Shown here piece by piece: positions 1 to 12,419 of a stretch of 64,000 nucleotides of DNA. Within the stretch, counting starts at the first letter, position 1. Each line of letters starts with the position of its first letter. The position numbers were made by a program, and so were the translations under genes. The stretch comes from Lumnitzera littorea (Eukaryota > Streptophyta > Magnoliopsida > Myrtales > Combretaceae), in contig JAMXBB010000008.1 in NCBI GenBank assembly GCA_024138015.1, positions 4,234,107 through 4,298,106 of the forward strand, read 5' to 3'. A model generated the notes under the pieces. It did not search any database and was not told where the DNA came from. It saw only the letters and a program-made list of their open reading frames with translations.

Positions 1-155
1 ATATATATATATATATTATTAATACTACCATGTTAAAGTAAATCTTCTATACTTATCCTCTTATATGTGATCATTTTAATTTAATCCTTTTACATATGAT
101 CATCACTTTATGCTCAAACCCTTTAAAACATTCTCATGATATATATAAAAATACA

Positions 156-156
156 A

Positions 157-190
<34 letters not shown>
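156..190. repeat. AT/GT compound microsatellite
   Basis: A run of alternating AT passes directly into a GT run. The window also begins with a short AT run (1-17). These are simple sequence repeats with no coding content. Confidence 0.9.
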
Positions 191-437
191 AGAATTACAA
201 TAGAAGGGATCAATATTTGGGGGTAAATTTAAATAGGAAATCAACATTTTAAAAAGTTCAAATAAAATATTAATGTTTTATAAAATGGTCTAAACAAGAG
301 ATTAACGTTTCAAAAAATTTAAATAATGAATCAACATTTCACAAAATGATTCAAACAAATTTATAGATTGGCTATTATAAATTCCTTATTTTAACTTTTC
401 AAAATATTAATTCTCTACATTATAGTTTTATATTCAA

Positions 438-470
438 GGGGCGCGCGCGCGCGCGCGAGAGAGAGAGAGA
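438..470. repeat. GC/GA compound microsatellite
   Basis: About eight GC dinucleotides are followed by about seven GA dinucleotides. A pure GC dinucleotide run is uncommon in such AT-rich DNA. No gene lies nearby. Confidence 0.9.
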
Positions 471-804
471 TTTCATTGGTTATGTAAAATAGTATTTTTA
501 TTCAAACCACATTTGAGTGTCTTGATATTTAAAATATAAGTATGAATAAATAACGTGTTAATTATGAAAATCTTATTAAAAGTCTCTTTTTTAAAAATAG
601 ATATGTATTTTAGAATGAAATCTACGTAAATGGTAGGGTATTAACTAATTCAATATAATTTTAGAAGATTTTTTTTTTTTGAAATTATTTAAATAATTTT
701 AGAATGGCATTCAATATTCCATCTTATGTCATTCCTTATATGAAAATTACATATATTGTATATGATTTATTAAACAAAAACATATTTTTTGGTGTTTTTT
801 CTTA

Positions 805-3600
805 TTAGATGTTCAACAACTCACATATTATTGACATTGGAAGCTACACAAGTGATGCATCCGCAACCATGGTTTAGAAGTTTAAGTTACCGATCATTTC
901 TTACCGTAGACCATACAAGATGCACTAACAACTTGAGAAAGGTGCTTTAAATGTTGGCTTAGTACCTATCTCAATTGATGCTTACTAGAACGAAGCCATG
1001 CAATGTCCTACTTATGTATACATCATGCATTTTGTTAGGTCAATGTTGGTTTTTTTACTCAAGAGTTGTTTATGATGGATTCTAATATACTTGTGCATTT
1101 GACATAAGGGACAGAGTCATATTAAATCCTATGAATTCAAATTAAGTTAGAAATATGTAAGCATAGCTGAGTTGACCTTAGAAGAAGAGTCTTGTAATTA
1201 CCTAACCTGAATTGTTGCATGAGTTGAGGTTGAATATCCTAACCTTTCTACTGATTTAGAGATTGTCAAAGTTGAGAAAGTAAGAGGTCAAACTATCTGT
1301 CAAGGTGTAGAATAATTAGAGAGTTCATGGGCTTCTTTCCTAAGGAGTTACCTAAGGGATTATACCTTCTTTGGGGAATCAAACACTATATAGACTCATA
1401 GCTAAGATATACATTATCAAACAAGCTTGTACATAAAATGAATTCGAAGTAAGTTGTTAAGCTTTAGAAACAAGTGAATGAGCTGATTGAATGAGGCTAT
1501 GTTTATGAATCACTAAATCCTTGTATTGTACCTGCTTTATTAGTACCAAAGAACAATAAGAGTTGGAGGATATGTGTAGATAATCGAGCCATTAATAAAA
1601 TCACAATCAAGTATGAATACCTAATCCTGAGGCTAAACAACATTATTAGATGAAGTTCAATGGGCAAGAGTGTTCTCAAAGTTGTCCTTAACCGCGCTAA
1701 GAACAGGATAGGTCGGTCGTAAGGGTGAGCCCGATCCTACTGAAGGAATGAAAAGTAAATAGGAGTCGATGGTTCAACTATCCCACACACTAACTCTATG
1801 GATATGACGTACCATAGAACCACAGACAGACCTAAGACTCGCCCGATATGATGCACCGATCTAAGCAATAGGGTTATCCGCTACAATCCTTACTAAAGGG
1901 ATTGATAAGAGCTGGTGAAAAAGAGAACTTTTTGAGAGAAAAGACTTAAAAGGGGGTTTTTTATTAATATCTTCTATATCTGTATTGTTACAAATATTGT
2001 TATTTATAGTACATCCTAAACCCTGTGGCAAAACTATAAATAATGTATAAGGCCTTAAACCTTAAAGAATTGGGCTCATAAATAAAATAAAAATAAATAT
2101 GTAAAAAATATAAAACTGTACATTTTACAAAGGGAAGTTGGCATGCGATCATTCGGCATATCTTAGAAGTAGTCTCGCATTGCTTGGTCGAGACACTAGA
2201 GAGGTCAGCACATAATTGCCGAGTTTTAAAGTTAGTCGACACTAGTCTCTCCGAGCCTTGCCGAGTGGATTCAAATCTCGACAACGTAATCTCTCGACCA
2301 CTATATCAACAACAGACTTTGCTAAGTGAATCCATCTCTCGGAAACGTGATATCTTGGCATATTGGCAAGCATGAAGTTGAGTAAATAATTGGTCAAGCA
2401 TGGGTGAAGATCAATTGTTGTCTCGGCCTTTTGCTTCTCGACATTGTATTTGCAAGTAATAGTGTCACTCAACTCGAAAAATAGAATGAATCGACAAGTA
2501 GATAAGCTTGGCCTTGAGATTCGGGTTGAGTCGATATCTCGAATCCTATCACGTCGTGAGCATCTCAAAGATAAGAATATATTCAGAGATCTAAAGAAGT
2601 GCAATTTTAGTTGTGATGAAGTTATTTTTTTTTTTTTATTTATTGTTTATAGAGGTGGAATATGAATATACAAGGATTAGAGTCGAGCAATTATACAATG
2701 GCTAGTTTTGACCGATTCTATTGATGTTCGAAGCTTTCACAAATTGGCTTCATTCTATCAACACTTCATTAAAGGATTTAATATTTTTGTGGCTTCATTG
2801 ATCAAGCTCACAAAGAAGAATGTGGAGCTCAAATGAGAAGAGAAGAAACAAAAGAGCTTTCATGAGGTGAAGAAGTTAACTTTTACCCTCATTCAAGCTC
2901 TTGCAGATTTGGGGAAGGCCTTTGAGTTAGAGTGGAGACATCAGGTGTTAGAATAAGAGCAATATTGATGCAAGAAGGCCGACCTATTACCTACTTCAGT
3001 GAGAAACTCTAAGGAGCCTCACTCAACCACTCGATCTATGGTAAGGAATCTTACTCCTTAATCCAAGCTCTTATAATGGCAACATAACTTGTTGCCTAGA
3101 GAATTTTCCATCTATATAGACCATGAGCCATTGAGGTACTTAATGAGTTAACCACAGTTGTCGAAGAGGCAAGCTAATTAGATCCAATTCATGGTAGGAT
3201 TCCCATATGTTGTAAACTATAGGAGAGGGAAGACCAATGTAGGCACAAATGTACTATCAAGGAGACACTTACTCTTGACCGATCTACAAACTAAACTGCT
3301 TAGATTTTTTATAATCAAGTATCCACACTTTAGCCTTATTGTTACTAGTGAAGGATGAGAGGTTAGTGAGTATCTTCAAGAGGACGGATACTTATTCCGA
3401 GGTGGGAAGCTATGCATGCTGATATATTTATGTCAAAATTATGCATAAGGCACATAGTAGAGGATCATTAGGCCATTTCAAAGAGAAGTACACATACAAG
3501 CTATTAAAGTCAAGATTCTTTTAACCAAGATGCAATTTGTAAGAAGGCTACGAGCCGAGCTTAACAAGTTTAATAATTGCCCCTATCTATTCTAACCAAA
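805..3600 (+). mobile_element. Decayed Ty3/gypsy pol (element Z)
   Basis: Conceptual translation on the plus strand, allowing stops and frameshifts, gives a Ty3/gypsy pol in the expected order. A retropepsin-like segment lies near 805-1130. The RT amino half lies near 1330-1690, with short matches such as ELPKGL, ALLVPKNN, WRICVDNRAINKI and VFSK. An RT tail (LKKCNF) lies near 2580. The connection/RNase H region follows (VRSFHKLASFYQHFIKGF-like, then YFSEKL) and a zinc-binding integrase start lies near 3370-3600. About 85 residues, including the YxDD box, are missing between VFSK and the RT tail and are replaced by 1690-2555. Many stops make it non-functional. No flanking LTR pair was recognised, so its ends are unknown. 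Family assignment is firm; the lineage is not resolved. Confidence 0.75.
1690..2555 (-). mobile_element. LTR-like insert within gypsy RT of element Z
   Basis: This sequence interrupts the RT reading of the surrounding gypsy relic. It is less AT-rich than its surroundings. On the minus strand it contains a TATA-like CTATAAATAAC near 2009-2019, followed by leader-like sequence, which resembles a retrotransposon LTR. An 8-base direct repeat TCTCAAAG occurs at both sides (near 1673 and 2563), but part of the RT is lost, so this is not a simple insertion. Short reading frames here have no recognisable domain. The identity of the parent element is unknown. Confidence 0.35.
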
Positions 3601-3607
3601 ACATGGT

Positions 3608-5000
3608 GTCGAGCTTGAATTTTTTGTTTTATTTTCCTTGATTAGATCAATTATAAACCCTACCCATTTAATATTAACCATTGATTAAGAATTGAGGAAA
3701 ATCCAGTTTCTCATGGATCTTAAAATATCGTTTGGAGTCATCACCTAACTAGAGTTGATAAAAGGGTTAAGTTAACAAACTAGGTAGATTAGTTATAACT
3801 TAACTATCGATTTTTGATAAAACCAATCTTGAGAAAATGATTTTTGCAACCAAAGATCTTAAGTGATTGAACCCTAAATGGATATTGCCTTAACCTTCCA
3901 AATTTTATTTTATTTTTCAAATGACCCATTTATTTCAAAGAATAATCTAAATTACATGTAAAATAAAAGAAAAGACAATTAAATTTATTTACAAAAGGGA
4001 AAAAATATTCATCTTTTATGTTGCCCCATAGTTTTCTATAAGTGCCTACATACTTGCTATTCAAGATTAGACTTTCTTAATTTATTTTTTAAAGACTTTA
4101 GTGATTTAGTTCTTTTTAGTTTTTGAAAATAGGCTGAATTTACATTATTAACCAGTATATTTGATTTAAAAAAAATCCTAGAAAAGGTCCTAATTTCATT
4201 GTGTTAATTTTTGGAAAGAAACTCCAATTCTCTTAACTTTCATAAAAAGTTCATTAGATTTTCAGTTTTGAAAATTTGTTTGAGAAAATACCCTTTATTA
4301 ATTTATTATTTTTATTTTATTTGTACTTAATGAGTTCTATTCATTCTTGGGAGGTGGTCACCTCATAATACACAAAGACTATACAAATGTTCCTATCCTT
4401 GAAAACTTTTTTATTATTATTATTATAAGAGTAATAAAACAAATTAAAATAAAAAGGATATAAGAAATAAAGAAAAAAATTTAAAAAGGATAAAATAAAC
4501 CTCAATCCAGCAGGTTAGTCTTATGTTTAGTAAGAAGGCAACAGGAGCAAGGAAATGGCTTCTTGGTGCTCCAGTAGTGGTTGTGAGCATTGTCAGTCAA
4601 GGGATTTTTGGATTAGAGAGAAACTATGAATTTTATGAAGTGATTTTTGTGTATTTGTTGATGATATAGAGTAAAGTAGAAGCTCTTATTTATAGGTAAG
4701 GTTGAAGTAAGAATGAAAAATGTTCAAAAGAAATAATCAATTTATCCATGTAGATAAATGTATCTAGATGCAATGTGGTGCTCAATACATAGTAACATGT
4801 GGAAAAAAATGTGCTTGAAGTGTTCCCTCTATGCGTAGAAGTGTGCCTAAGTGTACCCACTACGCATAAAAGTGTGCTAGAAGATGATTTGGCAATGACA
4901 TGGCAAAGTAATGTGGATGAAGATAAATGGTACATGTTACACCTTCTGTAGATTAAAGCAAGACTTCTCCCCTCTATGTATGTGTCCTAACCAGCTAAGT
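3608..5000 (-). repeat. LTR-like sequence related to element Y LTR
   Basis: The left edge (TGTCGAGCTTGAATTTTTTG) resembles the edges of the element Y LTRs at 11,436 and 25,233, and similarity to the 11,436 LTR continues patchily for several hundred bases. A minus-strand TATAAATA near 4688-4697 would suit a promoter in an LTR oriented leftward. The sequence cuts off the integrase start of element Z, so it probably inserted there. The right end was not found; 5000 is nominal. Confidence 0.4.
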
Positions 5001-6646
5001 GAAGCTTATTTCTTGTGTATTTAGGCCTTTTTAATTTAATATATATATATATATATTTTTTTTTATTTAGACTAAATAGGAAAAGCCATTTCAAGCTCAA
5101 ATTAACCAACATTTAATTAAACTTACAAACCACTAGAAACAACAAATAAATAAGTCAATTTTGTATATGAATATTTTTTCAAAAAGAATACAAATTTGAT
5201 AGTTTTTCAAGTCCCATCTAGTTACATGTCTCGTTACCATATTTGATTTCTTCATAACTTGATTGATTTAAATCTAATTGAAGCCTTGTTTGAAACCATA
5301 ATTAGCTAAAATTGACCATATTTTCATGGTTAAAAAATAACTAACACAGATTTCAATCAGAATATTGGAAAAATCCAACACTCTCAAATATAACTTGAAC
5401 CTATCAAATTGCACATGCATATTTGAGTATCAAAATTGTCCTTTTGACCCTTAAAAATCAAAAGACCTTGAAATGAGACCTAATTACCCTTATTTTTCTA
5501 AAAAATCTTTAAGTTACTAGTACATCAAGAAACTTAGATGAAGACAAGATGTGAATGCTGGGATTGAGAAAACTTACCTTCTATAACTTAGATTTGTGCA
5601 TATTTAAAAGGAAATGGTACTACATTGATGAGAAGGAAAAGGTTCACTACAAGTTGCTATATTACACTCCTCAAATCGAAGAAGATAAGAGAGAAAATGA
5701 ACTTACCAAGCCTCATACAACTCTAGCTAGTATGATTCCATGCTTTGGTGATGTTGCATATGAATTTTATTGAGAATTAAGTGAGAAAGTGAAAGGAATG
5801 TAGAGTTAGGAAAGGAACGAAGGAGAAGAAGTGGAAAAAATTGGAGTAAAAGGAAGTGTCGATAGAAGATGGAGAGATAGGGACAGCTAATTCGATAATT
5901 TGAAAAGAGAAAATGGGGAATTAAGTTTTTCACTCAGTTTTTGTATTTTCCATAAGGTAGGATCATCAACTGAAACGGCTATAGAACCTCGCTTATTGAT
6001 TATTATGTACATAACGTGTAATGAACTAAATTTAAGAGTATTCAATTAAAATAGTTTGGTTTATGAATTTGACTTTTATTTGATAGCTAAGAAAGCTAGT
6101 TATATATAGTTGTCATGTTATTTATTATTATTTTTTTACATAAAAGTATATTTTTTTATCATTATATATATTTTCTATTTTTTAAATATTAATATGAGAA
6201 ATTATTAACTTTTTATAAATTTTTCATCATTTTATTCAAGTTCATATTGTTCTAAAGCTAATTGCATTATTTTAGCTAGTTTTGAAATATTAAGCCCTAT
6301 ACGACTCATTAGCGGTTTCCAAACCATTCATGGCCAATATTAGTAGTATTCCTCAAATCAACCTATTTATTTGGGATTGTACAACTGGATACTTCAAGAA
6401 ATTTTTTCAAGGCTCACATTGGTCTCAAGCTTTCTTTTTTATTCTTACTACAAGTTTTCTATTAATTCATCGATATCATCCTCGTTTTACTCAGTCATAA
6501 TATTGAACTAATTGGTGATTGACTTGTCTTGAACATTATAAGCATTGCTTTTTACCTCAGATAAATATTTCCAATTTTCAAGGCATCATAATAAATATAT
6601 ATATAGTCATTACATTACATTCATACATCTTGTTCAAGCTAAGGGT
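5000..6646. other. AT-rich non-coding stretch
   Basis: This stretch has an AT microsatellite near 5038-5056 and poly-T runs. Short open frames near 5555-5773 and 5727-5933 show no domain, biased composition or homology that I recognise. It may contain the upstream part of the LTR-like sequence to its left. I see no gene. Confidence 0.6.
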
Positions 6647-9472
6647 ATATTTGAAGAAGATGAGTTTATAAACATTTGATTCCATTCCAAATATTCTCAA
6701 ACGAAACAAAATACTAGAATAGGATCGTACAAAATACAAGAATGGAGTGGGATAGTGAACAAGAATCGTAAGGAAATTTCTTCGAATACAGAGTAAGAAT
6801 GGAAGTTGAATACAACTTCAATTGGGGGAAATTGATATTTTTATGATTTCTTGTACAGTATATATAGGATTACTATATCAAACTTTTGGAATATTCCCCC
6901 TTATATATAATATCCTAACAAACTAGCTAGCTCATCAGTATAGGAAACTTCTACATACATGTACTGAAATAAGTAAAATGTACTTTACTAAATCCTTATA
7001 AAATATGGGCCTCGAATAAGCATAGCCCTAAAGTGTAAGCCTGACCTATTAGTATATAGTAAATGACAATGGGGCTTGCGCTTTTATTGGCATGGATTAA
7101 GTACCCACTACTCTAATAAATACCTCAAGCTTTAATGGTTGGTTTTGATTATAAAGTGTCGTCCAGCCAAATATTGTCTCCACTTTTCCACAGCATACAC
7201 AAGAGCCAACATTTCCCTTTCATAGATAGAAATTCCCTTATGGTTAAGAGCCAAAGCCTTATTAATGAACGCAATTGGGTGTCAATCTTACATTAAGACG
7301 ATGCTAATTCCCTCACCACTAGCATTAGCTTATACTATAAAGTGACAACTATAACCGGGCATTTGCAATACCGGTGCCTTAGTGTGTACGTCCTTGAGAT
7401 TTTGAAACGATTGGTCACCTTTATTACTCCAAGAAAACTTGCCTTTCTTGAGTAATGTTGTTAAGGGTTTAGCCAAAGTGCCATAACCCTTAATGAATCT
7501 GCGATAATAGCCTACAAGACCTAGAAAACCATGCAAGTGTTGAATATTCTTGGGAGTAGGCCACTTAACAACCGCATCAATTTTTCTTAGGTTAAAGGTC
7601 GTATATGTAGGCTTAGGTTGCTTGAGGCTAGGTTAAAGAGCTTGTAGGTTAGCTTCTTGCAATTTAGCTAAGAGATAAGCTTGATGGAGTGAACTGGGTT
7701 GAAACATCCTAATGAGGTACTATAATAAAGGTTTCAAGCCAACAAAGAACATGCTTATTTGGTGGCGCTCTAGTAGATGCACCAATGAATTAAGGCATTT
7801 AGAGTCATCAATGTAATCTTTTAAGGGTTTGATTTGATGCAATTCTTTCAAATCATACATAGATCGTCAAATACCTAAATGTTAAAGCGTCCAATCAAAT
7901 TCTCTAGCAATTCTTCCTAGGTGCTTCCATATCCAACATTCTATTCTTAAGAAAATTTTGATATCACTCAAGTGCCTTCCCTTCAAAATGCATTACTTGT
8001 TTTCATGGCTTGAGTGAGTATGTTGTTTCATCTATTTCGAAATAATGCTCCACCTTGTAAACTCAAGTCTTGAATCTTCTCCATCGAACATAGGGAAGTC
8101 CATCATAGTATATTTCATTGGCAGCTGATATTTAATCACTTCTGCAAGAACTGCGAGTTCCTGCTAAAGAGGAGCAATATTGATATTTGGTTGGATGCTA
8201 GTGATAGTTACTCCAAACATAGAACTAGATGCAAGTAAATGAGATTTAGTCTTAGTTATTGTCTATGAGTGTTGTTTAATAGCCATATGCATTTGCTTTA
8301 AGGATTCATTCACGAATTATGTTAGAGATTTATGTTTATCACTTTATGGTTGCAAGAAAGCCTTTAACATGGCCTCATTTTTCTCATGCTATTCCTTCAG
8401 TACAACTTGGAAAGTTTCTTCTATTTTAGTCATGGTTATCAAAACTTATTCTTATGCCACTTGGGATAGTGAAAAGAAATTGTAAGGAAATTTCTCCTAA
8501 TACAAAGTACGAATAGAAGTCAAATGCAACTTCAATTGGGGGGTAATATTTTAATATTTCTCTCATTGATTTTTTAATGATTTCTTATACAGTATATATG
8601 GGACTATTTGTTGAGTCTGAATTTTTGGTTTTTTTTTATTTTAATTTGATTTCCTATTTTCTAATTAATACGAAACTCTAAACTCTAACCCTAACCCTAA
8701 CCCTAACTCATTCAATATTAATCCTTAACTAGAAAATTTGGGAAATTCCACTTCTTTTGTTAATTAAAAACTTTTGGAGTCGACACCCAACCAAAGTCGG
8801 AAAAAAATAGAAATCGTAATTAATTGGGAGGATTGACTATGATTTAGCTATCAGTCTTTGAGTTCATTTGACAAAAACCAAAGAGTTCCAAAATTGAAGA
8901 CTAACCTATTAAAATCTAATGAGTATCACTATCTATTTTTCGAAATTAGGTTTATTCTTCTATACTATCCTTTTTCGATATTTTTAAGAAAAAAAAAACA
9001 AAAAAAAAAAGCCTAAGTTTCTAAAGATTTTAATATTTACCCGAAGGTGCTTACGTACCCGCTAGTCAGGAACAGACTGTAATTCTTTCCATAAAAAACT
9101 TTAGCGTGTTAGTCTATTTTAATTTTCGAAAACCGATCAAATTTACGTTGTTAGCGATTTAGTTTATTTAGACAAAACTAAAGGGTCCTAATTCTTGAGC
9201 ATTTTTATTTAAAACGAAAAAATCTTTAAAATTCCTATTTTTTTATTAAAAAAAAAGGGTTTTTTATTAATTTTTATTTTTTTAAAAAAAAATTGTTTTC
9301 TATGTGAAGAATTCTAAAAAACCTAATCCTAAAAATTCCTAAACTAATTTATACATATATCTATATTATTACTAACTACCTACATAAATAAATAAAATAT
9401 AATATACTTAATCTATATAATAAAAAAACTAATACTAAAATAATCTCCTAAGTTAATATATTCGTATATATA
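6647..9472. repeat. 2,827-bp tandem duplication, copy A
   Basis: This block matches 9474-12,299 at a constant offset of 2,827 bases, including identical homopolymer lengths (runs of 10 and 11 A near 8990-9010). One difference was seen: A at 9343 against G at 12,170. It contains the left LTR of element X (6748-7068), the X interior (7069-8461), the first part of the X right LTR (8462-8608) and the start of a Y-type LTR (8609-9472). It ends in a TA run at a single N (9473). The block cuts across element boundaries, so it is not a transposition product. It is either a very recent segmental duplication or an assembly artefact. Confidence 0.93.
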
Positions 9473-9574
9473 NATATTTGAAGAAGATGAGTTTATAAAC
9501 ATTTGATTCCATTCCAAATATTCTCAAACGAAACAAAATACTAGAATAGGATCGTACAAAATACAAGAATGGAG

Positions 9575-9895
9575 TGGGATAGTGAACAAGAATCGTAAGG
9601 AAATTTCTTCGAATACAGAGTAAGAATGGAAGTTGAATACAACTTCAATTGGGGGAAATTGATATTTTTATGATTTCTTGTACAGTATATATAGGATTAC
9701 TATATCAAACTTTTGGAATATTCCCCCTTATATATAATATCCTAACAAACTAGCTAGCTCATCAGTATAGGAAACTTCTACATACATGTACTGAAATAAG
9801 TAAAATGTACTTTACTAAATCCTTATAAAATATGGGCCTCGAATAAGCATAGCCCTAAAGTGTAAGCCTGACCTATTAGTATATAGTAAATGACA
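9575..9895 (-). repeat. Element X 3' LTR (left)
   Basis: This 321-bp LTR matches the split right LTR of X. On the minus strand it would start TGTCATTT and end CTATCCCA. It contains a TATA-like TCCTATATATACTG (about 9682-9696), which is consistent with an LTR promoter. A near-identical copy lies at 6748-7068 within duplication copy A. Confidence 0.75.
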
Positions 9896-11288
9896 ATGGG
9901 GCTTGCGCTTTTATTGGCATGGATTAAGTACCCACTACTCTAATAAATACCTCAAGCTTTAATGGTTGGTTTTGATTATAAAGTGTCGTCCAGCCAAATA
10001 TTGTCTCCACTTTTCCACAGCATACACAAGAGCCAACATTTCCCTTTCATAGATAGAAATTCCCTTATGGTTAAGAGCCAAAGCCTTATTAATGAACGCA
10101 ATTGGGTGTCAATCTTACATTAAGACGATGCTAATTCCCTCACCACTAGCATTAGCTTATACTATAAAGTGACAACTATAACCGGGCATTTGCAATACCG
10201 GTGCCTTAGTGTGTACGTCCTTGAGATTTTGAAACGATTGGTCACCTTTATTACTCCAAGAAAACTTGCCTTTCTTGAGTAATGTTGTTAAGGGTTTAGC
10301 CAAAGTGCCATAACCCTTAATGAATCTGCGATAATAGCCTACAAGACCTAGAAAACCATGCAAGTGTTGAATATTCTTGGGAGTAGGCCACTTAACAACC
10401 GCATCAATTTTTCTTAGGTTAAAGGTCGTATATGTAGGCTTAGGTTGCTTGAGGCTAGGTTAAAGAGCTTGTAGGTTAGCTTCTTGCAATTTAGCTAAGA
10501 GATAAGCTTGATGGAGTGAACTGGGTTGAAACATCCTAATGAGGTACTATAATAAAGGTTTCAAGCCAACAAAGAACATGCTTATTTGGTGGCGCTCTAG
10601 TAGATGCACCAATGAATTAAGGCATTTAGAGTCATCAATGTAATCTTTTAAGGGTTTGATTTGATGCAATTCTTTCAAATCATACATAGATCGTCAAATA
10701 CCTAAATGTTAAAGCGTCCAATCAAATTCTCTAGCAATTCTTCCTAGGTGCTTCCATATCCAACATTCTATTCTTAAGAAAATTTTGATATCACTCAAGT
10801 GCCTTCCCTTCAAAATGCATTACTTGTTTTCATGGCTTGAGTGAGTATGTTGTTTCATCTATTTCGAAATAATGCTCCACCTTGTAAACTCAAGTCTTGA
10901 ATCTTCTCCATCGAACATAGGGAAGTCCATCATAGTATATTTCATTGGCAGCTGATATTTAATCACTTCTGCAAGAACTGCGAGTTCCTGCTAAAGAGGA
11001 GCAATATTGATATTTGGTTGGATGCTAGTGATAGTTACTCCAAACATAGAACTAGATGCAAGTAAATGAGATTTAGTCTTAGTTATTGTCTATGAGTGTT
11101 GTTTAATAGCCATATGCATTTGCTTTAAGGATTCATTCACGAATTATGTTAGAGATTTATGTTTATCACTTTATGGTTGCAAGAAAGCCTTTAACATGGC
11201 CTCATTTTTCTCATGCTATTCCTTCAGTACAACTTGGAAAGTTTCTTCTATTTTAGTCATGGTTATCAAAACTTATTCTTATGCCACT
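9896..11288 (-). pseudogene. Element X interior: gag fused to RT/RNase H remnant
   Basis: Read on the minus strand from 11,288, the first part resembles a Ty3/gypsy capsid region. It gives short matches such as MFFVGLKPLL, MFQPSSLHQAY and LAKLQEA near 10,440-10,640. It then passes directly into the RT thumb/connection, with an open frame at 10,157-10,363 carrying FLGLVGYYRRFIKGYG and a following RNase H start. Protease and the RT catalytic core, including YxDD, are absent. The element therefore suffered an internal deletion of most of pol, as well as stops. An identical copy lies at 7069-8461. Confidence 0.75.
11273..11287 (-). other. Primer-binding-site-like sequence of element X
   Basis: On the minus strand TGGCATAAGAATAAG begins two bases after the LTR end (CTATCCCA). 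It resembles a decayed TGGTATCAGAGC, the sequence complementary to initiator-Met tRNA that many plant retrotransposons use for priming. This sets the orientation of X as leftward. Confidence 0.5.
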
Positions 11289-11435
11289 TGGGATAGTGAA
11301 AAGAAATTGTAAGGAAATTTCTCCTAATACAAAGTACGAATAGAAGTCAAATGCAACTTCAATTGGGGGGTAATATTTTAATATTTCTCTCATTGATTTT
11401 TTAATGATTTCTTATACAGTATATATGGGACTATT
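11289..11435 (-). repeat. Element X 5' LTR, left half
   Basis: This part matches 9575-9690 of the X left LTR. It stops at GGGACTATT, where element Y begins. The remaining half of the LTR resumes after Y at 25,634. Confidence 0.75.
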
Positions 11436-11501
11436 TGTTGAGTCTGAATTTTTGGTTTTTTTTTATTTTAATTTGATTTCCTATTTTCTAATTAATACGA
11501 A

Positions 11502-11535
11502 ACTCTAAACTCTAACCCTAACCCTAACCCTAACT
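11502..11535. repeat. Telomere-like CCCTAA repeats inside LTR
   Basis: Three and a half copies of CCCTAA follow two imperfect units. The same tract occurs at 8675-8708 in duplication copy A. The six-base unit differs from the usual Arabidopsis-type plant telomere unit CCCTAAA. It is interstitial and lies within a retrotransposon LTR, so it is not a chromosome end. Confidence 0.8.
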
Positions 11536-12419
11536 CATTCAATATTAATCCTTAACTAGAAAATTTGGGAAATTCCACTTCTTTTGTTAATTAAAAACTT
11601 TTGGAGTCGACACCCAACCAAAGTCGGAAAAAAATAGAAATCGTAATTAATTGGGAGGATTGACTATGATTTAGCTATCAGTCTTTGAGTTCATTTGACA
11701 AAAACCAAAGAGTTCCAAAATTGAAGACTAACCTATTAAAATCTAATGAGTATCACTATCTATTTTTCGAAATTAGGTTTATTCTTCTATACTATCCTTT
11801 TTCGATATTTTTAAGAAAAAAAAAACAAAAAAAAAAAGCCTAAGTTTCTAAAGATTTTAATATTTACCCGAAGGTGCTTACGTACCCGCTAGTCAGGAAC
11901 AGACTGTAATTCTTTCCATAAAAAACTTTAGCGTGTTAGTCTATTTTAATTTTCGAAAACCGATCAAATTTACGTTGTTAGCGATTTAGTTTATTTAGAC
12001 AAAACTAAAGGGTCCTAATTCTTGAGCATTTTTATTTAAAACGAAAAAATCTTTAAAATTCCTATTTTTTTATTAAAAAAAAAGGGTTTTTTATTAATTT
12101 TTATTTTTTTAAAAAAAAATTGTTTTCTATGTGAAGAATTCTAAAAAACCTAATCCTAAAAATTCCTAAGCTAATTTATACATATATCTATATTATTACT
12201 AACTACCTACATAAATAAATAAAATATAATATACTTAATCTATATAATAAAAAAACTAATACTAAAATAATCTCCTAAGTTAATATATTCGTATATATAT
12301 ATATATATATATATATCTACAATATGTATATTATGTTAAATAACTAAGGATCTAATAAAATAATAATAATAAATAAATAAAATTAAATAATTAATTTAAA
12401 AAATTTAGAAGAACCGAAC

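Larger units (their letters stand above)
9474..12299. repeat. 2,827-bp tandem duplication, copy B
   Basis: This is the second copy of the block at 6647-9472, with the same offset throughout. It runs on through a longer AT microsatellite (12,292-12,316) into unique sequence, whereas copy A stops in the same microsatellite at the N. Copy B is continuous with the rest of element Y and is therefore the better representation of the true locus. Confidence 0.93.

Noticed and set aside
5555..5773. 72-residue plus-strand open frame
   Set aside because: Lies in AT-rich, possibly LTR-derived DNA and shows no recognisable domain.
8675..8708. True telomere or chromosome end
   Set aside because: Only a few CCCTAA units embedded in an LTR and flanked by continuous sequence.
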